Shown here: positions 1 to 9,305 of the stretch, piece by piece
Position numbering within the stretch: the stretch's first letter is position 1
How the letters are laid out: every line of letters begins with the position of its first letter
Assembly: GCA_964016885.1 (NCBI GenBank)
Contig: OZ024746.1
Coordinates: 100,610,089 to 100,674,088 of the forward strand
Direction of reading: 5' to 3'
Length of the DNA: 64,000 bases
From: Eledone cirrhosa
Taxonomy: Eukaryota; Mollusca; Cephalopoda; Octopoda; Eledonidae
Notes under the pieces: generated by a model
The model's database searches: none
Told to the model about the DNA's origin: nothing
Seen by the model: the letters and a program-made list of their open reading frames with translations, nothing else
Translations under genes and position numbers: made by a program

Positions 1-522
1 GCATGAGTAGATGATGTCCTTGATTAAGCAGTTTTTACCTAAAGGGCAGGTTCTATTAGATCTACAGTTACATTTATTTTGGATGTTAACCTGTTGGTTA
101 TTATGTTGTGTAGAAGTCTGGTTGCTAGGTATTGCATTATGGCTATGAAGGTTGTCGCTCATAATGCTATTGATTTCATTAGTATTATTACTATTATTAC
201 TATTGATATCAGGGTTTGCAGTTATTACGTTGTTTTGAAAGTTTACCCCCTGCTGTGTTTTAGTTTGTTGAAAGTAAGTATTAATCTTTCTTTTATTGCT
301 ACTAGCTATGTGGTATGCTATGTTAAGCGTGGTAGAGTAGGAGATTTTAATGGTGTTTTTATTTATAAGACTATGGTACATGTGGCCAGATGGGAAGTTT
401 TTATCCAGGAGTGAGAAGAAAGCCTTAGGTAGGTTGGTAGAGACGTTTAGATTGAAAAGGGGGTTGAAAAATGTATTAGTTCTTCTATTTTTTGTTTTTT
501 TATATCTGTTGAGGTGTTTCCG
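1..522 (-). pseudogene. PLE copy A, GIY-YIG endonuclease N-terminal part (cut by window edge)
   Basis: Reading the minus strand in the frame whose codons begin at base 420 gives an open stretch that runs to base 1 and continues the reverse transcriptase upstream of it. It ends with a cysteine cluster of the form CNC-x5-CPL-x3-C (bases 1-78), the zinc-binding linker that precedes the GIY-YIG nuclease in this element. Before it, FPSGHMYHS and KISYSTTLN match FPSQHKYHS and KLSYSTTMN in the plus-strand copy at 4010-4702. The nuclease core itself lies outside the window. The frame differs by one from the RT frame that stops at 524, so either a frameshift lies near 525-560 or the two parts are separate. 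The link to copy B is directly visible; function is by family. A long Asn/Ser/Thr-rich stretch fills the middle. Confidence 0.7.
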
Positions 523-523
523 T

Positions 524-2074
524 TTATGATATTTTGGTGTCCTCTCTGGTGTGAGTTATGTTTGTTGCTACCCTTCGTATTAGTGTGTGGTTATTACTCT
601 TATTACTATTTTTCCTCATGGACATATTGTGAGAAATAATGTTGTAACTATGTGTTTTTATAGGTAGGAACTCAATCTCATTATTATGGCCTGATCTAGC
701 TAATGCCTGATTATAGTATTGTGAGTTTTTGCTAAATATGGTTTTGTCATAAGATAGATTAGAGATTCTATTGGATATTCCTTTAGTGATAGAGTTTAAT
801 ATTGATCTAGGGTGGTTAGACTTGGTATCTACGTAAATTAGTTTTTCGTTAGGTTTATGGAATGGTGTATATATTTTAGAGTCTAGGTAAAGGGTAGCAT
901 CAAGGAAGTTAACATTTTTAGTGTTTTTGTCTAAGGTGATACTTAGGTTATAGTTTTTGAAAGTTTTATGCAATAGTTTCCTAGTTCTTTCTATATTAAA
1001 TTTTTTATAGTCTATAAATAGTAGTGCATCATCGTGGTACAAACCACCGTTGAGGTATGGTAGGTCCTTATGGATTTCGTTTAGTAGGTATAGGCCCACC
1101 AAATCAGTGACCTGCGCCAAGTCACTAGATCCCATAGTTATGTCAAAGTTGTTATGCGTATCCTTGCGGGTCCATAACTGATCTTCAAATGTAATTATGG
1201 TTTTACGGGCCGTAAGTATGACATCAATCTGGGGTCTAGTCAGGTCACTATAGTTCATGGCCATAATTAGTGCCTTATTTAATAGGATAGGGGAAATAGA
1301 GGTGTAGTATGAATTGATATCAAACTGAATAAATTTTTTATTTTTGTTCTCTTTGATATCCTTAAACCATTCAATAACTTCCCCCGTATTTCCCCATTGT
1401 TTAAGGTATATTTTGTGTTTAATCTGTGGGATGATTTTATCCAAAATTTTCTTACTGATAATGCCAATGTCAGACTTGGAAGGGCAGATTAGTCTAATCG
1501 AAAGGTTACTAATGAAATCCTCCTTATGGTCCTTCAGAGAGAATCTAGGGGGGTTCGGTGTGTATGGTTGTGTATGTCTCTGAAGTCCCAATTTGGACAC
1601 TATACTACGGCCCTCCAAATTAATATTTTCTAGGTTTTTCATAGTAGTTTTCTTATAGCTCCTGTGTAGTTCATTATATATAAATTTTCTATATGTATCA
1701 TAATCTAGGCTGTATATGTTATTAGTTTTGTCTGCATGCACAATAATTTTACTACTTGTTTTGAATCCATTAATAGAGGAGTTAAGTTTGTTTAAGAATG
1801 TGTTGTTTCTATTACAATGCTTTTTGTATTTAATGTTCTTAACTAGTTTTATTAGGTCATTTTCAAAGGAGTTTAGTAGTGTGTTGTGAGGAGGGCTTCT
1901 AAAAGTTTTAAAGCCGAAGGAGTCGAATTTGTTAGTATCATAAATTATGTTAGATCTGTTTTTATCATAATTGATAAAGCAGCTGACACTATTGATCAAT
2001 AATTTTTCGTATATATCTTTGGATGGTATTGGTATGTTCTTAGTTGACACAGGAAGTTGGTCTTTGATCAGCAT
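524..2074 (-). CDS. Penelope-like retroelement reverse transcriptase, copy A
   Basis: A 516-codon frame encoding a retroelement reverse transcriptase of the Penelope-like group, which copies its RNA using a nicked chromosomal 3' end. RT motifs appear in order: FDINSYYTSIS (about residues 251-261, first catalytic Asp), DITMGSSDLAQVTDLVG (311-327), the catalytic YHDD box (346-349) and NFLDATLYLD (389-398). The C-terminal HKPNE and SNHPRS blocks are typical of the family. The RT is followed on the same strand by the cysteine-rich linker of a GIY-YIG nuclease (1-522), so the domain order is RT then endonuclease. The Met at 2074 is simply the first in frame; the family normally has additional N-terminal sequence, so the 5' end may be incomplete. 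The catalytic residues are intact, but the frame breaks before the nuclease. A second, broken copy lies head-to-head at 2916-4702. Confidence 0.85.
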   Translation of the reverse strand: MLIKDQLPVSTKNIPIPSKDIYEKLLINSVSCFINYDKNRSNIIYDTNKFDSFGFKTFRSPPHNTLLNSFENDLIKLVKNIKYKKHCNRNNTFLNKLNSSINGFKTSSKIIVHADKTNNIYSLDYDTYRKFIYNELHRSYKKTTMKNLENINLEGRSIVSKLGLQRHTQPYTPNPPRFSLKDHKEDFISNLSIRLICPSKSDIGIISKKILDKIIPQIKHKIYLKQWGNTGEVIEWFKDIKENKNKKFIQFDINSYYTSISPILLNKALIMAMNYSDLTRPQIDVILTARKTIITFEDQLWTRKDTHNNFDITMGSSDLAQVTDLVGLYLLNEIHKDLPYLNGGLYHDDALLFIDYKKFNIERTRKLLHKTFKNYNLSITLDKNTKNVNFLDATLYLDSKIYTPFHKPNEKLIYVDTKSNHPRSILNSITKGISNRISNLSYDKTIFSKNSQYYNQALARSGHNNEIEFLPIKTHSYNIISHNMSMRKNSNKSNNHTLIRRVATNITHTREDTKIS

Positions 2075-2915
2075 ACTGGTAATTTAATGTATGTTAGCTC
2101 AACAGTATGGAGCAGTTAATAATATTAAGGATACTATTTATAATTATGTATATTTTAAACTTGTTATAGTTATGTATATTTTAAACTATAAACAGGGAAG
2201 GTCAGTAATTTATTACTACCTTATTACCAGTAAGATAAATAGCTCAATGTAAGAACGTCAGTTGTTCTACAGAGCAGTTATATAGAATTCACAAGAATCA
2301 AAGCTATGTTCAAAGCATTTATTCACTTACAATTGTTTCATCCAAACCTAGGCTTGGAGTCTTTGGAGCATTTTTCAATGCTTGTACATATAATTGACCT
2401 CCTATCCAACGCAAGAGACATACAGATACATATATATATATTGATGTACAGTGGAGTGACATATATTATACTATACTATACTATATTTGTACAGCAATTC
2501 AAATTTAAAATCAAAATTAAAATACACGCGGCAGATAACACAGATAATGCAAGAGGATAGTTCAATAGTCAGATCTAGTAGGTAGTGTATGCGTTAGTCA
2601 TACATGGAGCATGCAAGTGTGTCTCATTTATATACGAGTATTGTGTGGCAAGGTATTACATGTAATACAAGCACTTTAAGCAGGTAAGCAAGAGTATTAT
2701 GGTGGTTGTAGTGGGAGGGTATTTTTGTATAGATCAAAAAAGTATGTGTGCAGAAAAAGAAAAAGAAAAAGAAAGTTATAGTTTTTGCATCCACCACCAT
2801 TTTCACATTCAGAAAAAGGAAGATATAGTTTTCACATCCATCACATATGTTAAAAGCCGGGGCTTTTTTATAATTTTTCCTAAGTTCCTTTAAAATATAA
2901 TAACTTGATTTTACA
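2075..2915. other. AT-rich spacer between divergent PLE copies
   Basis: No coding sequence can be supported. It contains a direct repeat of TATGTATATTTTAAAC (about 2145-2160 and 2171-2186) and purine-rich runs around 2755-2775. The short frames here have no recognisable motifs. It may hold the 5' ends of both flanking PLE copies, but I see no terminal repeat. Confidence 0.5.
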
Positions 2916-4702
2916 GAAGATCTTACAGAAATTAATGAGGATGCATATAAATTAATTACCAATTTAGGAATAGAAGGAAGAACAGAGCCACTTATACCTA
3001 GGCAGCCGTGGATCAACTTAAAAGATTACAAAAGAAACTTCGAGGAAGACCTGCCAGTTAGACTGATTGCTCCATCCAAATCGGATATTGGAGTAATCAG
3101 AAAAAACATTATCGATAGAATTCTACCTGCTCTTAAATTGAGATCTAAATTGAGCTTGTGGAAAGATACAAACGAAGTCATAGAATGGTATAAGAATATA
3201 GATGATAAGAAAAACCATAAATTCATCAAGATGGACATAACAAGCTACTATTCTTCCATAACGCCCAACCTACTAAATAAGGCTCTATCATACGCTTACT
3301 GATCTAACCACAGATGAAATTGATATCATACTAACAGCCAGAAGAACTCTTATTAACTTCAACAACGAATATTGAACTCGCTCAGATAGAAATAGAAACT
3401 TTGATATTACCATGGGGGCATCTGATTCAGCGCAAATCACAGATCTGAGGATTTTCATATTAAATATGATAAATAGAAAACTGACGGAGATTACCGGTGG
3501 TTTATATAGGAACAACATTTTATTTACGGTTGTCAAATAACAATATTGAACTAAATAGAGTAAAGAAAAGTATAATTGAATTCTTTAAAATGTATGACCT
3601 TAAGTTAGAAGTAGAAAGTGGTACCAAAATAGTTAATTTTCTTGATGTTACGTTTAACTTAAACTATGGCTTTTATTATCCTTTTCATAAGCCCAATGAA
3701 AACTTAAATTATGTTAGTTATTATTCACTGTCAGCCTAAGTCAGTAAAAAAAGCAATTGTAAATAGTGTGCAAAAACGCATTAATAGAATATCTGCCAAT
3801 AAAGCAATATTTGATGAAAATGCAGGATACTACAATGAAGCGCTAAAAAGAGCAGGTTATGAGAATAATATTGAATATGTAGATAATAATAATCCAAGTT
3901 TTAATCCTGATAAAAATAATGGCATATATAAACGAAATTCTAATAATTACAATTCAAACACCTATACGGTGAACAAATCGACGAAAAGAACCAGAACTAA
4001 ATCCGTTATATGGTCCCCCCCCCTGCTTCCGTAGCAGTAAGAACACCAATAGCAAACCTATTCTTTAAAGCTTTGGACAGCTCTTTCCCTAGTCAACATA
4101 AATACCATTCCATTTTTAATAGACACACTATTAAATTATCTTATTCTACAACTATGAATATGGCCCAAAACATTTCTAAAATAAACAGTAACATTCTAAA
4201 GCAGAATCAGCATAATGATTTTAATAATAGTGTTAACATAAATAATAATAAATCAAAATGTAATTGTAGAAATAAACCAGATTGCCCTCTGCAAAATAAT
4301 TGTTTGGACAGTAATTTGGTGTATAAATGCACCGTAAAAACTGATAACAACACATACAACTACATAGGAGCGACTTCTTCTACATTTAAGGCTAGATTTG
4401 CGAATCATAAATGCTCATTTTCGAATTCTAATAGGAAATCATCGACTTCTTTATCACAGCTTATATAGTCATTAAAAGACAAAAATTTAAAATATTCGAT
4501 CTTTTGGACGAAACTTTGTAATAGTGGAGTTTATCTCAACTCAAGTATATCAATTAACTGCAGCCTCTGTACAAAGGAGACCCTATTAATAATTAATAAT
4601 TATGAAAACTTAATTAACAAAAAAAGTGAATTATTCTCAAACTGCCTTCATAAAGCTTTGTCTACATTCCAAACTTCGCATAAGGTCAGGAAAAAACAGT
4701 AA
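2916..4702 (+). pseudogene. Penelope-like retroelement copy B (RT plus GIY-YIG), broken
   Basis: Similarity to copy A begins near 2916 directly after a splice-acceptor-like TTTTACAG and continues through all RT blocks, but spread over several frames. The first catalytic block (MDITSYYSSIT, about 3232-3264) is followed by a frame break near 3300. A TGA at 3374-3376 replaces the Trp of copy A's LWTRKD. The catalytic box reads LYRNN (about 3505-3519), so both catalytic aspartates are lost. The RT ends around 4034 and the nuclease continues in another frame from 4010, the change falling at a run of nine C (4015-4023). The nuclease has the CNC...CPL...C linker, YIG (4361-4369) and an R-x3-H pair (residues 129 and 133 of that frame). 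A TAG at 4466-4468 interrupts it, and similarity resumes in frame to a TAA at 4700-4702, including the CSLCTKE block. Confidence 0.85.
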
Positions 4703-5198
4703 GCCACCAAGCCTGGTTTTTAGACGTACATCATCAACTGTTGAAAATATAAATCATAATGGCTTATAAAACTTTAATAATGCTTTATCTTCTAATCATT
4801 TATAATGGAAATAATGTTTGAATGAATGACACTTATTTAATAACATGTTGGCAGGTTGATATACATAACCTATGGTTCTTTGGATATTCTTCACTTTGAT
4901 TCAGACCTTTATTTTTCTATCTCTGTTTTAAATATAGTTTAGATATCTAACCTGTAAATTTTACCGACCTTAATTTGAACTGTGAATCATTCATGCATTT
5001 ACATTTTTATATATATGTATGTATTTTATATATATGTGTGTATTTTACTCATTTGGGGATGGTTTGTGCAAATATCTTTACCTAGTGTAATAACATAATC
5101 ATAGTTATGCATGTATGATTCTACTATCAAAGATTATAATCGTTATTCTTTACTAAATGAATACCGTCTCATTAATACTTAGTATATCTCTCTATATA

Positions 5199-5410
5199 TA
5201 GTTTGTGCAAATATGTTTATATTGTATAATAACATAATCATAATTATAGTTCGGTATATCTCTGTCTATAGTTTTGTACAAATATGTTTATAATGTATAA
5301 TAACATAATCATAATTATAGTTCGGTATATCTCTCTATATATATAGTTTGTGCAAATATAATTATATTGTATAATAACATAATCATAATTAGAGTTCGGT
5401 CTTCCCTAGA
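5199..5410. repeat. Tandem repeat, about 70-75 bp unit, 3 copies
   Basis: Three successive units begin near 5201, 5271 and 5346, each with GTTTGTGCAAATA-like, TAATAACATAATCATAATT and AGTTCGGT blocks. A more diverged relative (GTTTGTGCAAATATCTTTAC) lies at about 5067-5105, so the repeat probably grew from a longer local duplication. Confidence 0.8.
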
Positions 5411-5484
5411 AGGTAGAACTAATGTAGTGATTTAATATAATATATGAACAAATAATAATTTATAGTCCTCTTATTATGATCAAT

Positions 5485-5523
<39 letters not shown>
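5485..5523. repeat. CA/TA microsatellite
   Basis: A short (CA)n run passes into (TA)n. Simple sequence with no further feature. Confidence 0.9.
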
Positions 5524-5524
<1 letters not shown>

Positions 5525-6229
5525 CTGAAAACTCTGGTTTAATTATTATACTTTAGGCACTCTAACTATTTAACAATAAATTCCTTGATAGTTATAACAG
5601 AAAATACTTCATAAACTATACATACGGAAAATGTTGTCACTGTTACAAGTAATTTTGTTAAAGATTACCTTTGTGAGAATATTGAACAGTATATATTTTT
5701 CTTTCACGGGCCTAGTAAATCCTTCAAATTTGTTTTCATAAAACTTTGAATCTTAGAAATTTAACACATTTATAAAATTTATAAAATTAATACAAATAAC
5801 CATCAACTTTCAAAACTAAAATTTTGATTCTTTACCCTAACATAACATAAATTAAATATTTTGAAATTTAACTGCCAAGGCTATACATGTTTATATGTGT
5901 CCGAAGAAAATTTGAGCATAAATTACCCCCCTTTATCTCTCCCTCTCTTTAATTATCTATCAGTTGCATTCTCAAGCTAAAAACTAAATAAATTATAACT
6001 CCAGATACGTCTTCTTCTATAGTCCTATAGTAGTATTCCAGACTTTAAAAACTCTATAACTGTTACATTAAGATGATGTTTTTCTTACTCACACTCTCCC
6101 TATTGATTCTATTACGTTTTCGCATGTTCTCAATATTAGGGTATAAATATAGAGATTTCTCATAAATTAATCACTACCTTGATTAAATCTTAACCATCTA
6201 ACATGTCAGGGTATGTCATGTATCATTTT

Positions 6230-6295
6230 ATTTTATCTGATGGGGACGTACTGTTGAACCTGATTCAAGTACCTCCGAAATATGTATAATAAAAT
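6230..6295 (+). ncRNA. Candidate type I hammerhead ribozyme 1 (core A9 changed to G)
   Basis: The strand reads ATTTTAT (6230-6236), CTGATGG (6237-6243), a stem II hairpin (6244-6276), GAAA (6277-6280), a loopless stem III (6281-6286), TA (6287-6288) and ATAAAAT (6289-6295). ATTTTAT and ATAAAAT are perfect complements and form stem I. Stem II begins with G-C, G-C, A-U, then a C/C mismatch, five pairs of GUACU with AGUAC, and UGAA-type distal pairs. The predicted cleavage site is after A6288. The order CUGAUGA, stem II, GAAA, stem III, UH, stem I is that of type I hammerheads, which are known from Penelope-like elements. Here the core adenine corresponding to A9 is G (CTGATGG), which should weaken or abolish activity. 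It lies on the same strand as PLE copy B, about 1.5 kb beyond its coding end. Confidence 0.65.
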
Positions 6296-6382
6296 TTAAT
6301 TGATCACAAGAATATCTATTTTGTTAATATTTGAATATATATATATATATATATATAATATATATATTGAATATATATATAT

Positions 6383-6420
<38 letters not shown>

Positions 6421-6421
6421 A
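6296..6421. repeat. TA microsatellite tracts
   Basis: From about 6336 to 6421 the sequence is almost pure TA dinucleotide with a few TAATA interruptions and one TTGAATA insertion. The left part is AT-rich unique sequence. Confidence 0.9.
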
Positions 6422-6429
6422 TGTAGGAG

Positions 6430-6457
6430 GTGTTAAATCAACATGATGATTTAACAC
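6430..6457. repeat. Perfect 11-bp inverted repeat with 6-nt loop
   Basis: GTGTTAAATCA (6430-6440) is followed by ACATGA and its exact reverse complement TGATTTAACAC (6447-6457). It lies between the two hammerhead candidates. A second short inverted pair, AACACT...AGTGTT, overlaps its right end (about 6453-6477). The role is unknown. Confidence 0.85.
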
Positions 6458-6500
6458 TTCACTGCTCGCAAGTGTTTTTAAGCTTCATATTATGTCTCCC

Positions 6501-6571
6501 TATTTTATCTGATGAGAACGCAAATATCATCCCATGATGATATTTGTTTTTGAAATGCGCATAATAAAATA
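6501..6571 (+). ncRNA. Candidate type I hammerhead ribozyme 2 (canonical core)
   Basis: TATTTTAT (6501-6508), CTGATGA (6509-6515), stem II (6516-6551), GAAA (6552-6555), TGCGCA (6556-6561), TA (6562-6563), ATAAAATA (6564-6571). Stem I is a perfect 8-bp pairing of the two ends. Stem II contains a perfect 11-bp helix (6521-6531 with 6536-6546, loop CCAT) on a weaker base of G-U, A-U, A-U, C/U mismatch and G-U. Stem III is AUGC/GCAU with no loop, a palindrome, so the RNA could fold well only as a dimer, as described for small PLE-linked hammerheads. Cleavage is predicted after A6563. All core nucleotides are canonical. Compared with candidate 1, the core and stem I are conserved, whereas stems II and III differ with pairing kept. 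Confidence 0.75.
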
Positions 6572-6604
6572 CATGGAACTCTTTTAACCATCTTTTGATT
6601 TTAT

Positions 6605-6664
6605 ATTATATATATATATATACACACACACATTTATATATATACATACACGCGTATATATATA
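6605..6664. repeat. TA/CA microsatellite
   Basis: Alternating (TA)n and (CA)n blocks with one CGCG interruption. Confidence 0.85.
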
Positions 6665-7096
6665 TGGACCTTCCAGTTTCATTTCACATTATATACATGT
6701 TTGTGTATATTTTAATTATTTAAAATTATTTTTAAGTGAACATGAGCCAATGGGTGACGGGTTGTCTAGTCTCATCTAAAAGTAGTGGGTGTTTTTGTTC
6801 TTCCATACCCCTAGCAATGTAAAAGGGGAAAATCACTTTTCAACAGATGTACACATTGGTTACCTATCGCAATTATCTACAACCAATACACATCATCATC
6901 ATCATTCACTCTTCTACAACAGTGAGAACTTCCACTGACAACCACATGCAAACATACCATTACAAGCTGACATCTCAGGAAGGGGAGATGCCAGCGATGA
7001 CAACAACTTCGCTGTCAGCAGCCAAATTCCACCAAACATTTCAAGCGCCACTGGCTGGAAAAAATAATTACTAGGTATTTACGAATTATATTCCAT
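6665..7096. other. Non-coding, no feature recognised
   Basis: A 75-codon frame begins at 6847 but includes a CATCATCATCATC run and has no recognisable motif. I do not call it a gene. Confidence 0.5.
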
Positions 7097-7838
7097 TCAA
7101 CAATGGAAGCTGTGACCCCTACATTTAGTGCAGTATCCATGATGTGGAAGGAAACAAAGGGAATCGCTGACTGTGGCCTCCCAGATAAGACACCTGCCTC
7201 TTACAGAGTGACAAGGGGTAAAGCCGTCTGGTCTCTTCCCATCACTTCTGGATAAACCAGCCGGCTCCAGAACTGAGAGGATATTTACCTGATTCAGGGC
7301 CCATTTGATTATCAGGTTTAGCTTGGTATGACGGGCAAAACGACCAGCATTCAGGCAGCAGGACAAACCATGTAAACCTGTGGAGTCGAGGGACCTACCA
7401 CAGCGGCATCTCAGACCCCTCACAGACATCAGCTCCCACTCGATGTGCAATGAAGATGTTGACCTCATCCTGACTGAGAAGGCCACCAATGTTGGCCACA
7501 GGCAGGGCATCAATCCAGTCCCCCAAGAACTTTGCACTAGCAGAAAGTAAGCGGCATCTAGAAAATTGATCGGAAAGATCAAAGAGAAAGTTAAAAGTTT
7601 CCCTTGAACAGATTGTCCCATACTCTCTGCTTCTGTCTATCCTCATCAGTAACAGGGACTGACAAACCCAGCTATCTCCTCTGTAGTAAAGCTTCAGCCA
7701 ACTCCCTGGTGGAACTAGTCCAAGTTGGGAAGGAGAGGAGGTCACCCACCAAAGGGGAGCAGGCGTGGTTGGCGGGAAGAAAGCAAGAGACAAAGATGTG
7801 CATTTGTGCAGGCCAAGACCTCCCAACCATTTGGGCAA
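7097..7838 (-). pseudogene. LINE (non-LTR retrotransposon) C-terminal fragment, frameshifted
   Basis: Two overlapping minus-strand frames (7838 down to 7395, and 7621 down to 7097) make up one protein tail with a frameshift near 7430. The upstream part has GGLGL (about 7810), LLSASAKFLGDWIDALP and a VNIFIAHRVGADVC block. The downstream part continues with CRCG-x7-GLHGLSC, GRFARH and DGKRPDG, ending in IWEATVSD. I recognise this order from the C-terminal part of invertebrate non-LTR retrotransposons. The CxC...H...C cluster followed by RPD and a later acidic residue resembles a restriction-like endonuclease; that reading is inference. The polymerase domain is absent, as expected of a 5'-truncated LINE insertion. 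Confidence 0.65.
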
Positions 7839-8380
7839 GGCAGCTAGTATCTTACATATGTATTAGGATACCTTAATAAGGTGATATGAAATAACAGTGA
7901 GGTACTCGATGGAAGCCATGGAGTGGGGAGACCCAAGAAGACCTGGGATTAGGTGATAAAAGCTGACCTTGCCCAATTGCACCTCTCAAAGGTGATGACA
8001 GAGGACCGAGACCTCTGGTGTTACGCAGTTATACAGAAGACCCGACTTCTCATGGGTACAAACCGAAGCTGAAGCATATCGACAGTATGCCCCCACCACC
8101 TCCCACTGTAAAGTTGTCATGGAGGTGTCACAACAAAAAGCACCCAGCCCACACTGTACTGAGTGAACACTAGGTGGAACATCATCAGCTGGTTTAACAG
8201 CTGCAGTAGGGTTGGAATGAATTAGCTTGAAGAATGTATCAAGTTTCAATTGCTTACATTGTTGTTTTGGGAGGAAATGATCGACAAGATCCCAGACCTC
8301 CTTACCAAGTGGGATGGAAACAATGTTTCCTTGGTCTTTCCATTGCTGATGCCATCTACTCTTGGTAGAAAAAGAAACAG
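7839..8380. other. Non-coding, probable transposon debris
   Basis: A minus-strand frame of 143 codons (8417 to 7986) overlaps the SINE fragment at its start and has no known motif. A stretch at about 7884-8030 resembles 23718-23800 (GATATGAAA, then a CTGACC-type block, then CTCTGGTG), suggesting the 3' end of a shared repeat family. Confidence 0.4.
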
Positions 8381-8480
8381 GAAATAAAATGTCTTGCTCA
8401 AGAACATAATGCATCATCCAGTCCAGGAATCAAACTTTCAACCTCACAATTACGAATCCAAATCTCTAATCCTTAACCCT
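8381..8480 (-). mobile_element. tRNA-derived SINE fragment, second type
   Basis: Read on the minus strand this gives GATTAGAGATTTGGATTCG, a tRNA B-box-like GGTTGAAAGTTTGATTCC, CTGGACTGG, and TTCTTGAGCAAGACATTTTA. This order is familiar from molluscan tRNA-derived SINEs. The tail is missing and no target-site duplication is apparent. The RNA polymerase III boxes mark a SINE, not a tRNA gene. Confidence 0.6.
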
Positions 8481-9305
8481 TTAGCATTTTAACTGGCCAT
8501 ATCCAGCCAGAATTCTCTCACCTCTTTCTGTTCAAATCGGACATTAGTGGCCACTCATACTGATGTTAAGGTATTGTTCTCAATTTAAATAACATCAAAA
8601 TCTCAAAGATTCGATATTATGTGAGATAATTATATAAAATAATGTCTTTACCACAAAAATACAATAGTAAATAGAGAGTAATATAAATGGTAAAGGATTA
8701 AAATCATGCTACTTTCTAGATAATGAATTTCCTTTAATGCTATAAGATGTTAAATACCAGTTTCTGTTGACAAGTCACTCTATGAAATGACATTATTAAA
8801 AGACTCTTGTGTAACAAAAAATTAGTGTTGTTTGGAAATTTTTTTGTCTTTACATTCTATTAACAATTGGTATCCAGGATCACTGTTTGTATTTTTTAAC
8901 TAAGTTCTGCATCACCTACTCACTGAAGTATACAAAGAAAACATCCCTTTCCTCCATTTTTCAAAATCATATTCTATTCCTGCATCGTACAGATTTTTTC
9001 TGAGCATTGGTACTTGGAAGATCATCCAGCTGAAGAGAGCTTGCTAAAGGGTTGGGCGGACCCTTTAGGCAAGGACATGACAAGCTTTCTACTGCTAGTG
9101 CTATGATAAAATGCATTTGGTAGAATGTGGAAGCATATGTAAACGAGATACAAACCCCTAGCCTGTTTGAGAGGCCTGCTTCAGTGCAGACTCAGTCTGC
9201 AAAGACCTACCCAACCCTTGCGAGCAGGGAAAAGGATGTTAAATGATGACAAGGATGAAATTGGTAGTCTTCAGTGCTTTCCTTGAAGCTACACAACTGA
9301 ATATT
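8481..9305. other. Non-coding, dispersed-repeat-like
   Basis: No coding sequence. The stretch 9039-9245 (TTGGGCGGACCC...GATGTTAAATGATGAC) has the look of a dispersed cephalopod repeat with a SINE-like tail. I cannot classify it further. Confidence 0.4.

Larger units (their letters stand above)
4703..6229. other. AT-rich non-coding DNA 3' of PLE copy B
   Basis: No coding sequence is supported. Apart from the tandem repeat at 5199-5410 and the CA/TA tract at 5485-5523, it is unique-looking AT-rich DNA. Its position between the PLE frame and the two hammerhead motifs makes it a candidate 3' untranslated region of that PLE, by inference only. Confidence 0.5.

Noticed and set aside
2306..3016. 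Short frames between the PLE copies on both strands
   Set aside because: AT-rich, hydrophobic by composition, and partly antisense to the PLE copy B start.
3374..3376. TGA in PLE copy B as a possible selenocysteine codon
   Set aside because: Copy A has Trp (TGG) there, and copy B has other stops, frameshifts and a dead catalytic box, so simple mutation explains it.
4010..4034. Programmed ribosomal frameshift in PLE copy B
   Set aside because: The C9 run is not at the equivalent place in copy A, and copy B is a clear pseudogene; treated as an indel.
8170..8205. CTGATGATG on the minus strand as a third hammerhead core
   Set aside because: No GAAA partner with pairing flanks within a reasonable distance.
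7986..8417. 143-codon minus-strand frame
   Set aside because: Begins in a SINE fragment and has no recognisable motif.
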